64,000 nt of DNA from Capitella teleta. Taxonomy: Eukaryota > Annelida > Polychaeta > Capitellidae. Positions within the stretch are counted from its first letter, which is position 1. The number at the start of each line of letters is the position of its first letter. Positions 51,055-61,110 of this stretch are shown one piece after another. The DNA lies in the NCBI GenBank assembly GCA_000328365.1, contig KB307198.1, forward strand, positions 260,531-324,530, read 5' to 3'. A program made the position numbers and the translations under genes. The notes below the pieces were generated by a model, which was not told the origin of the DNA, did no database searches, and saw nothing but the letters and a program-made list of their open reading frames with translations.

Positions 51055-54000
51055 TTTTTGTTCCTTTTTTTTACTGCAATAATATTTCGTCGATGATCCC
51101 AGTATTGATGTGTGCTAAGGCATTTTTTTTTCGTTTTTTTGTGTGTGTTTTGTTTTTGTTTTTTTACAATTATCTGGTTCTGTACTGAATTAGTATAGCC
51201 CCAAAAATTTAGGTTATATTCATATTTCACCATTTCATTCCTTGAGCATACTGCTACATATTACCTTTATCACTATCACATAATTATACATACTTGATGA
51301 TACATGTATATGTCGACCATATAATATAAAGAAGAGGGCGTGATGTGCCTCACAGTTGCCAGAGGACGCGGCTTTCGGAATCTCTATGACTAGGCTGCCC
51401 AAGACTTTTCTTGTGCAGCATGCCATGCAGCCGACCATCCCTCTCCAGTCACCACAATACTGGAGACAGGTAACTATCCTATATACTAACCTTCTCGTCG
51501 GCTATGCCGGCTGTGACTGAGAATATATACTATATAATATGTATCTGTATATCAGATATTCAGATGGCATTCGGTCTACCTAGGTGCTAATGAGTGACTA
51601 ACAAACAAATCGCGATCAAGGCCTTGTTTGTCATGAAGTAACATCTTCCGGTTCGAAGACAACTGGGATGTCGGGGTTGATGGTAGGCCTACTAAATGTG
51701 AAAGAATACTCGTTTAGTTCATAATTTGAAATCCATGTTTTCATGCTTTCCGGTATGCGATTTGTCGCAATATATTCCATTCGATCATTCTTCAGTGGAA
51801 CGAACCAAACACCTCCGCAGTTCATCGTTTGCAATGCCTTAACTGCGCCCGATGCGTTATGATATCATGGGAAGATTGGATCGTCAGTAATCATAATGTT
51901 ACAGAAAGCGTTAAGTTTACCAACATTATGGTGCGTTATGAATTGGTTCGACCCTGAAGAATAGAGATTCTAGAATGGGCCATAATCATAAGGAGTAATC
52001 ATAAGGATGCCATTAAGAATCATATGTGGCTGAATAGCGGATTGATCGAATATTACGCCAGGACCTCAACGTTTCAATATTGTTGGTATACACTTTAATA
52101 ATCATTTTGATGATCGAGGACGTTGCTTGAGTCCTCAATTTGCACAGCGTTGTTCATTCGATTCAATCCTCGTTCATGTTGCCTGGTGCCTCACCCGGTT
52201 TTGCTTATCAAGTCATATACGCAAAGAGTATAAAACGAGCATTCAAGGCTGTGGGTTTGACGAAAATCTGGATCCGCAATCAAGAGTTATCCTTCCCTAT
52301 AACGACCTTGGCTGCTAATATAATCTGTAGCACTTGCACTGCGTAGGTTGATGTCGACACAATAGGTTGTTGACAGAATAAGGTCGGATTATATCATGGG
52401 CAATATATGCATGGGACGAAATCCACTCAGCGGAAACTGCTCTATTTTACAAGGCAACATAGGGATTGCACTTTTGGATTACGATTACTCTCGCTATTCT
52501 TGAACACCCCCCCTCCCCAACTCATAAAGACCCTATTAGCAACGATCAACAACTAAACATTATTAGGGATGACTGGGCTGATATCAGAAAGGTAACAATG
52601 TCCTTAATCACCTTCTTGTTTCATATATCACATCATAATTATTATTAATTTATCGTGCCCACAGAACATAAATTAGGCAAGGCGTTGTATTCAATCCATA
52701 TTTATATTGCAGGTAGGAAAAGGCTGCACTATGGGTAGTTACTTCGGTTTAATTCAGTGTGTATACCAACTGGTATTTGCCCTGTTTCTAAGGGCTTGGC
52801 CTCCGGGGTGAAGATCCCCTCAGGGTGTGCTTCTGACCCTTCTTACATAATTATACCACGTGACCTTTGCAGCAGTTTTATCCGGATATGCGTCCATTTC
52901 CCCGAGGGCTGGCTTGTCCTATCACACCTCTCATTGTACCGTTCTTGAGTGACATGGCTGTCATCAGGATGCATTGCTTTGCTAGAAACCCACGTGTTTA
53001 GTTATACGGGATAAGTCACGAATGACGTAACCGGATTATGTCACGAAAAATTCTGACTTAATTATCGAGACGACGATCGAAATGATATTCCAGTGCGCCA
53101 TCTTAAATAGCTAGTTCTACTTCATGCCACCCGGATTGATGAATCCGATGATTCGAATAGCACTACAAATTCCTTTCTAAAACAACGTGAATTTCCACCA
53201 AAATTTATTGAAATCCGCAAATATAGCAATGAAACCTCTGGCTGATTTCAGATCACATGCCGGATCACTAAACAACGAAGATAGCGCGCGTAGTCAACAT
53301 GCATTCCCTGAGAACATAATATGAAATCTCGATTCAGGGTTTTACCCACCGCGAATCCGGATTCGTAAGGATATCATAACGGGCGCAAATGAGCGGAGGC
53401 GTCATGAATTTGCATTTTGAGACTTTAACATTAGGTCACTATTTAGGTGAATTGCAAGAGTGATCTATACTATTTGTTTATTTATATACGTTCATTGTGC
53501 ATGAATTATGCACTCAAATACACAAGGCTGATTGGCTGGCAGACTCACTGAGTGGTATAATGTGGACTATATATTGCTCCGTGTTGCTGAATCACTAGGT
53601 GCCATTTTTATATAGAGATCTCACTTTGTTGAGAATGCCTGGACAATCCTCTTATACTTTCGTGTCGCTGTATAAAAGTACACGTTAAGTATCAGAAAGA
53701 GTGAGTCCTTGTAGAGGGGTTTGGGTATAAGCTCCAGATGAGTGTGATTCTGATGAGATTTGTCAGTATTTATGAGGTGGGAGTTGTGCCTCGCGCGAGG
53801 CAATTCCTTAATGAACAGACTTGGGTCTTGCTTAGAAATAGAGCACCTGTTTTCACCCGGATAAAGAGGCTAACATAACCATGTGGGGAATATATGGATT
53901 GAATGTGTTGCTCTAAATATAGATCAAATACAGTGACTAATTTAATTTATTTCTTATTAGCATAGGGCACTCGGTACACCAGACAATGTGTTTTTAGAAG

Positions 54001-55516
54001 GAGATAATGATTCCCATGAGCCCTAAAATGAACAGTGCACAAAGCAGGAGTTATAAAATCACCCAGATATATGAGCTAAAGGGGCTTTTGGTGCTATTTA
54101 TACGACACTGATGCCGAGATGGACTGCTGAAGGGAGCGCCACGTGCTAGCAGTCTGATCTCGACATCATCCGTCATGAGGTCCTCGAGCTGATTGCCGCT
54201 TAAATGTCCCTCCAAAGAATAGCTCCGAGTTATGTAACTGTGCGAATCTAGACCGACTAAGAGAGACCATAATAGAGCCATAAGACCATGGATGCTCTCG
54301 CTGTCTTTGCCTAAGTACCAGTTGATGGTCGCAGGAGCAGAGTTATATCCACATTAGACTAGGCGCCGCTCTCTTCTAACTCTTGATCGAATGCGGCGCA
54401 ACGCTAGGACCACTAATTGATAAATGAACCATTCTCTGAATCTTGGGTTTAATGACTAATTGCTGATCATTATTCTTGCTTCACACTTTGTTGGATAAAG
54501 GTCCTTTATGAAAACGCGTAGATCTCTTTGCATCTCAACTCTCAAGCAGGGGATGGCTCGAGGATGGGGGTTACATCATGCGGAATTACACTGATCAACG
54601 AAGTGAATGCATAAATGGGTCAAGCTGATCCTTCTGTAGTGTTCTCACACCTTTCTGTGTATACAATACAACCTGTAGTCAGCAACTTTATGCCCTTAGC
54701 AACCACCCTGATATCCGCCCCATCATTTTAGCGTGTAATTGGCCCTTTATGCAGCGACCACCCGTACAACGCGACCTTGGGCATTCGGACAGAATCTTCA
54801 AAATGCGCGCTTTCTTGACAAAGCCTCGAATAGGCATGGGTCTTTATTTTCCCCAGTTTATACACGAAGTTGGGCTGTGATTGTGTTAATACTAATTGAA
54901 TCAAGTCAGGTATGTACCCAGCTTAATTTTTAATCAGGTTTTTTATAGAGTTTTATTCTCGAAATGAATTAAATCTGTTGTTAATTACATAAAGCACCAG
55001 CATGTCGAGTTTTCATTGAGCTGTTCTGATGGCGACGCCTCGACATTCAACGGAGTGTTTCCTTTAAATCTGGTTTCAATTTTGATCGATTACTTGACCC
55101 CAATAAGCATTCTAGTTACTCCTACTTTTATGGATTACACAATGCTTTAGCGTGCGCGGGCGATATGTGATATCTTTGATGAGGAGAATAAAGTAGTGAA
55201 AGAAGGCATGCTGCCTCTTTTACCAAGAGCCCCTCCGTCGCACCCAGAACGCCCTCGCAGACCATATAATTAGCACAGAACACACACCCCCTGCTCAGCA
55301 ATGCAATCGACATGGACGTCGATTTCGACGCAAGTTTGGCGCAAATAAATCATGCCGTAAATAATCATGTACAATCCTGCAAAATACAATACTTCGTGGA
55401 ATGCATAATAGACCTATACACTTGTGCATGTACATGTGGAAGCGTTATGATGTTTTATATTTTGGCTCTTTATCATAACGCTGCGTTATAAACTCTTGAG
55501 CTGGCTTCGATGCACT

Positions 55517-55548
55517 CTGTCTTAAGCGACCACCTGTCTTAAGCGACC
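55517..55548 (+). repeat. TTAAGCGACC minisatellite, 2 units
   Basis: CTGTCTTAAGCGACC occurs at 55517-55531 and 55534-55548 with a 17 bp period. From memory, short tandem copies of this type are scattered in several marine invertebrate genomes. Here it may be the end of a larger, diverged mobile element. Confidence 0.55.
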
Positions 55549-56700
55549 GTTTGGAATCGGCTCACAGAGTGATCGTTATAGACAGGTTTTAAAAGTACTA
55601 CTTGTGCTACTAGTTTTACTGGCTACTAGCTGGCGCCCGTATCATCCGATTGGTTTGGATGGAGCCGTAAAACCCCAATCACACATACTGTCTACTAGTA
55701 AATATCATACTAGTAACCAGTTTTTGATTGTAAAAGATGTTAAATTGATTGTTTATAATAATGATTTAATTTTGAAGATGTTTAATTATGTTCACGGAGA
55801 ACGAATGCAAGGTTTCGTGACTTTCATCGAAATATCCTGTTATGTTCACAGCAACGATCAAATGTTAATTTTACACACAAAAGCCTTGCTTGCGGGGGAG
55901 TGCAGTTCATTGAATTATGAAGAAGTTCTGTGGTGCAGTCAGTAGACGAACATGACCAGCAGAATACGAGACCTATGTAGGCCAAGTTATAATCCGTATT
56001 ATGAGCACGATGCCAATGGCGGGGATGGGCAATTCAATCCAGGGGAAAGTTGACTTTCCCGTGCCCCATTAGGCTAATTACAGTTTCTCGGGAGTGCCTC
56101 GGTGTTTGGTTTCACGATTTTTATATGTAAATGTATGAAAACTAAATTAAGCGAACATCATTCATTGGCTCATAGCAGAAACGCATGTCTGATAAGCTAC
56201 ATAAATTAATAATGCATCTATACTTGTATAGCAATGACCTTTAATTGTTTTACATGACGCCGCAATAATTTAACAAGCTTATTCAAGTTATTGCCACTAA
56301 TTTACAAGCCATGTTTACTCTGGTGGCATTATACATGGAGAGGGGGTGGGGCTGATTGATTGCCCTCTACATAAACCCCAATTCAACCTATGCATCCTGA
56401 TTCAAGGTTTTGCCCGACGTGAAAGCATGTATCGTCTACCGGATTATAATTCCCATAGGACCACACAAGCCGGGACTTAATCCAAACTACATATTCGGGG
56501 GACTACATACATACACGTATATTATTATTATTGTTATTTTCATCTTGTTTTCATGCATTTCGTGCATTTTGGCCAAAGAGGCCATAGTGACCTTCTAATT
56601 GATTCCTTCCACCCGAATTTGACATATGATTACATAAGATATTTCCGATGAGAAAACCATGGAGGTAATACAGTCTGTGCGCATGGAAAAAATGCCCATA

Positions 56701-56800
56701 CTACTATACGGAGATTAGAACTCCGATCTCTTGGACACGGAGCTTTATCGTTGCTAGAGACAGACGCTCGAGCCACTTGATCATCAGTGCCAGTTTCATA
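56701..56800 (-). mobile_element. tRNA-derived element (SINE head or pseudo-tRNA)
   Basis: On the minus strand an A-box-like TGATCAAGTGG is followed by a B-box region CGGAGTTCTAATCTCCG. In the latter a perfect 5 bp T stem (CGGAG/CTCCG) closes a 7-base loop TTCTAAT, one base from the normal TTCGAAT. The anticodon arm does not pair well and there is a long variable segment, so it is not a working tRNA. It best fits a tRNA-derived SINE. The 3' body was not delimited. Confidence 0.5.
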
Positions 56801-58081
56801 CACAACCTTATATAGCCACTGCCACATTAGCCAATTATGTCATATTCACAAGATGTGTGTTGGTACTACCGTACTCTAGTATGCAGCCGTTATTTGGACA
56901 TTTCTTAAGAGAAACTTGAGAGAGACTTAGGACCATGCATCCACAAATAATGAAGCGTTCATGTCGTCAATGAAATGCAGGTATAACCAGTATCGTACCT
57001 TTGATCTTGCAAGTTCGATTGTTCAAATGTCTTTTTCATTAAGCCATCCATTGTTCATTGTGGATGTTCGTCATCTGACTTCTGATTCTGATTGTTTGTC
57101 TAAAAGTTGTCATTTTCGAGAAATAATCTGCTGTCAGATGCATCGAATTTTCTCACCACTCAATTATATCCTCGTCGAACTCACGACGAATGTTAATCTC
57201 GAATAACTTCCTTCTCAGAATGGTCAGATGTAGGTTACCTTTTAGAGTATTTGGTCTGATGTCTCAGACCCCACGTGATCTTCAGCATGGCTTCTTTATT
57301 CGTCTACGTCGCTGGTCCTAACAAGATTACACGATCACGAGGATGGAACTAAAGCTGTGTGGGCATCGATTTCTCGCACCATGCCAAGTAAATTACCATG
57401 TTCAAACACTTGCAAATTAATCATCTACCATGATTGCTCTGTGAACAATGTTATCTTTGGGTAGATTTGTAGTGGGCGTCAGTTAGAACATCCACATCCA
57501 AGTCACTTCCTTGTTTATCTCGTTTGTGTGTCTTCTTCCTTTTTAGAGTTAAGGGGAATTACCGACGGAAACTGAAACTATTCAAGTTACAAAAGCTGCG
57601 ACACAAATTGTCTTCTTCAATGTAAAAGAAAGACCAAACGCCCACAATCCTGCGTTGTTTCTTGTTCCGGTCCAAAATGCCACGATACAAATAGACAACA
57701 ACATAAACCCAGAATGTTTAGAAGATTCCATTTGCTATATTTTCATATTTGTTACCTTCACATACAAAATATAATTACTTGTAACACATAACTCTTTTTG
57801 TGTCAATGCAACAGACAGGTACATGTATATATAATTATATATGAATAGCGTTACTATTTCACACAACCGTGCATGCCGAAGGGCTTTTTATACAATGGAC
57901 CGGCGATAATACCAAACCATACAATTCTGAACCAGAATTTCATTAGCTGGTCGTTATGTGTGCGTATAGATTACTCTCGTGGCAAACTACGCCTTGACCT
58001 CGAACAGGACACACTCATAACTCGTCCCACAAACCACTTTCTGATGTGACAGGACCTCTGAGAGCGATGACGTGTGAGCTT

Positions 58082-59233
58082 TCACAGTTGTGGCGCATCT
58101 TTCTCATTACAAGGCCCCGGAATGTTGAGGGCAATGCCCGCCGCCCCTCCTTGGACGGGAATTGTTGTTGCATTGGTTTGTGCCACAAACAAGCTGGATT
58201 GGCGAGCCAAACGAATCCGCCCACAGACATTTAGGCGGCAGGCATTGCTGCGAATGAATCCAACCCATGCTTTTCGCACACTGCGGTTTCCGAAGCCGTA
58301 AAGAAACGGGTTGACGGCCGAGTTGCCGAACGCCATGGTGATCCCTAGATTATAGAACCAATAGGGTAGATTGGTTTGAAGACCGTGCACGATTTCCACT
58401 GTGAAGCCTCGATACAACAGGCAATACCAAATGACGACTGGCATCCATGAGAACAAGAATGAACCAACCACAATGGCCAAAATGCGCAGGGCTCGCCAGT
58501 TCTCGCGCATGCGCCCGACGCTGTACTTACGAGCTTGCATCGAGCTCGACCAGCGGCGAACTTTGTCTTTGCAAGTCTGATTACGAGTGCGCAGGTATAT
58601 TTTGCTGTAGAGGATGATGAAGACGACCCAGAGGGGAATGAAGTGTCCTGGATACGTGAAGGCTACGAAACTACCGGCCATCACATTTTGGTACCGACAA
58701 TCCGGTACTGCGATGACGCGACCCTCATGCTCCCAAATTAGACTTGCGTTATTGGTGATATTTGTAGCTGTAACGTTCACGGTCGAATCCTCGATGATAG
58801 CATTCCAACCCAGCATGGGTAAGCAGCCGATGATAGCCGAGTATAACCAGCAGGCCAGGATCATCACGAACACGTTTCTGGGTGTCATCCAAGTGTGATG
58901 TTTCAACGGTTTTGTGATGGCAATGAATCGCTCTATCGCGATAGCCATCATGGTGAGACAGGTGACCAGTATGAGGGCAATCGCCACACTGAACACCTGG
59001 AGGCATACCCACGGGGATGACCCAAACACCCCCTCCTCAGCAGCTACTATCAGCGGAACGATAAGGCAACCGACCAGGAAGTCTGAGACTGCCAGCGAAA
59101 GAACCAAATAGTTCGTCACGGTGCGCAGTCGCTTGTGGCTCAAGGTGACGTGGATCAGCATCCCGTTGCCAATAACCATGGCAACGGCCAGCAATGGTAG
59201 AGTCACATGCTTTATCCTGACGTCGATGTACAT
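58082..59233 (-). CDS. Class A GPCR, adenosine-receptor-like (intronless, complete)
   Basis: Seven-transmembrane rhodopsin-family receptor of 383 residues in one exon. Hallmarks: GN in TM1 (N23), LSLAVSD in TM2 (D51), C77 at the top of TM3 with partner C179 in loop 2, ERF for the DRY motif (101-103), W129 in TM4, FSWMP in TM6 (W263, P265) and NPFLY in TM7 (308-312). Loop 2 carries three N-glycosylation sequons (N153, N158, N162). C332 and C337 are possible palmitoylation sites. VTNYLVLSLAVSD, AIAIERFIAI and PMLGWN resemble adenosine receptors most. However, the adenosine-contacting His and Asn of TM6 are replaced by V267 and Y270, and Ser-His of TM7 by Ala-Phe; the loop 2 aromatic is kept as Y181. 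The ligand is therefore probably not adenosine. The start ATG follows an in-frame TGA. Confidence 0.93.
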   Translation of the reverse strand: MYIDVRIKHVTLPLLAVAMVIGNGMLIHVTLSHKRLRTVTNYLVLSLAVSDFLVGCLIVPLIVAAEEGVFGSSPWVCLQVFSVAIALILVTCLTMMAIAIERFIAITKPLKHHTWMTPRNVFVMILACWLYSAIIGCLPMLGWNAIIEDSTVNVTATNITNNASLIWEHEGRVIAVPDCRYQNVMAGSFVAFTYPGHFIPLWVVFIILYSKIYLRTRNQTCKDKVRRWSSSMQARKYSVGRMRENWRALRILAIVVGSFLFSWMPVVIWYCLLYRGFTVEIVHGLQTNLPYWFYNLGITMAFGNSAVNPFLYGFGNRSVRKAWVGFIRSNACRLNVCGRIRLARQSSLFVAQTNATTIPVQGGAAGIALNIPGPCNEKDAPQL

Positions 59234-59263
59234 GACTATCCAGTCGCATCAATGCCAAAAGGG

Positions 59264-59269
59264 TATATA
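59264..59269 (-). promoter_or_regulatory. Possible TATA box of the GPCR gene
   Basis: TATATA lies about 30 bases upstream of the GPCR ATG on the minus strand. If used it would place the start site almost at the ATG, so a spliced or more distal 5' leader is just as likely. Confidence 0.25.
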
Positions 59270-59274
59270 GCGCT

Positions 59275-60540
59275 TTGCTGTCTCTGGGCTTGTGACTGAG
59301 GGAGCGTGGCAGCAGGGGCTTTCAAGGCGCAGCAGAAGCGATTATTCATTTCGCTTTTCGAGATCGTGACGGGCGGGCTTATGCAGCTTTGAAGACATTA
59401 TTCATGGGTATATTATCCGTGGATATATGGTTGAATGGTGTCCAAATATGGTAAATCTTTGTGATGAGCGTTATGAAATCAGAATTCACAAATCACGTTT
59501 AATTCTGGTGACGATCCATGGCACCGAAATTATCGCAATACGCATCATCACCGACTGACCAGTCTGTCCGGTCATTGTGAAATATACTGTACATTCAGTG
59601 GTCAAACCTAGGTACACCTGCGTCAGAAGTGAAGTGCAGGAATGTGACTTTTTGCACCATTCCCATGACACCTCGATGCTATATGATCATGTTAAGTAAA
59701 GACGCATCAAAGTAAAAAATCTTCCCAGGTATAGGTTAATAATAACAGGGTTTTTTTTTTTCTCTCCTGCTAAAAGCAACGTCTGGGATTGAGGGTCAAC
59801 TAGTCATTACCTGGTGGAACGAGGAGAGATGCAGATCCTGTCTCTTTGGGAGAGTTCAGATTCCCAAGGGCAAGACAATGTCGGGTGAAGGTCGGAGCGT
59901 CTGTCATGGTCGCTGAAGGATGCGGTCTTCCTTCCGGTCAGTCTTCTTCGCATGTGACCGGAGCTTGTATTCCTCCTAATGGTCAGTCAGGCCATTACTG
60001 GGTAACGGATCACATCACCAATTGATCGACACATTCATTTTAACGTGTTGATGGGTGCAAGTCTAATTCACCGACGCAATTGGATGAGTCAGGGATAAGT
60101 ATATGCATAGGGTTGTTAAACTCTAGCATTTGCGGGTTATCAGTTAGTATACCACCAAGCGTGTGTTTTAAGCAATCAGCGATGCCTTAATCCAAAATGG
60201 TGCGTATATTTTCAGCCGACGAGTGCAAGATGGAAAACGTACAATAAAATTCAAGGATATTCAATGTTAAATGGGTTTCAAAACTCACATCATAAAATAT
60301 ATCTTAATTACTAACATTCAAGTACAATACGGCACGAAAAGTTAAGCTGCTACAAAACCCTTCTGTGGCTTTTCACTATCCAATCCGAGCATCACAGCTT
60401 GGGTAGCAATCCACCTGTAAGTCAGGAGACCAATCAATAGGATCCGAGAATCTGGGATTTCGACTCAGACTTCACATCTACCGTTTAGAATGCAGCTTTG
60501 AATCCATCTAAGCCATAGTGCTGCCCAACACAATGTCATA
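59275..60540. other. Intergenic DNA upstream of the GPCR, no gene seen
   Basis: No exon, RNA gene or long repeat was recognised. A moderately GC-rich stretch at about 59860-60000 is the only compositional feature. Confidence 0.45.
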
Positions 60541-60548
60541 CACCTGTG

Positions 60549-61110
60549 ATGTGTGTGTGGGGGCCCGAAGGGATGTATATGTGTGTGATATGATGATGGT
60601 GTGTGTGATGATGTTTGATGATGTGTGTGTGTGTCTGTGAGGGTGTGTGTGTGATGGTGTGTGATGTGTGATGGTGTGTGATATGTGATGGTGTGTGAGA
60701 GGGTGTGTGTGATGGTGATGATGATGGTGATGGTGTGTGTGATGGTGTGTGTGTGGGTGTGTGTGAGTGTGTAGGTGATTAGGTGTGTGTGATGGTGTGT
60801 GTGATGGTGTGTGTGATATGGTGTATGTGTGCGATGGTGTGTGCGATGGTGTGTGTGATGGTGTGTGAGAGGGTGTGTGTGATGGTGTGTGATGATGGTG
60901 ATGGTATGTGTGATGGTGTGTGTGTGGGTGTGTGTGATTAGGTGTGTGTGTGATATTGTGTGTGTGTGTGTGTGTGTGTGTGATGGTGTGTGTGATATGG
61001 TGCATGTGCGATGGTGTGTGCGATGGTGTGTGCGATGGTGTGTGTGTGATGGTGTGTGTGTGATGGTGTGTGTGATGGTGAGAGAGGGTGTGTGTTTGAG
61101 TGTGAGTGAC
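60549..61110. repeat. TG / TGATGG minisatellite, ~560 bp
   Basis: A long array of GTGTGTGATGGT-type units mixed with pure (TG)n runs, the longest at about 60957-60982. Alternating purine-pyrimidine runs of this kind can adopt Z-DNA. On the minus strand it leaves open a frame of about 200 codons rich in His, Thr, Pro and Ser, which I attribute to the repeat rather than to a gene. Confidence 0.9.

Larger units (their letters stand above)
48521..55500. other. Gene desert, last part
   Basis: No gene recognised. A GC-richer block lies at about 49490-49700. A short minus-strand open frame at 51631-51834 reads protein-like (WISNYELNEYSFTFSRP) but ends in repeat-like sequence containing TAGGCCTA and matches no family I know. 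T-rich tracts are noted separately. Confidence 0.4.

Noticed and set aside
51631-51834. A short protein-like minus-strand frame
   Set aside because: Too short, overlapped by a TAGGCCTA palindrome, and no family recognised. Insufficient to call an exon.
53331-56430. Similar words GATTCAGGGTTTTACCC (about 53333) and GATTCAAGGTTTTGCCC (about 56399)
   Set aside because: Only about 17 bases are similar and the flanks differ, so a shared repeat family is not supported.
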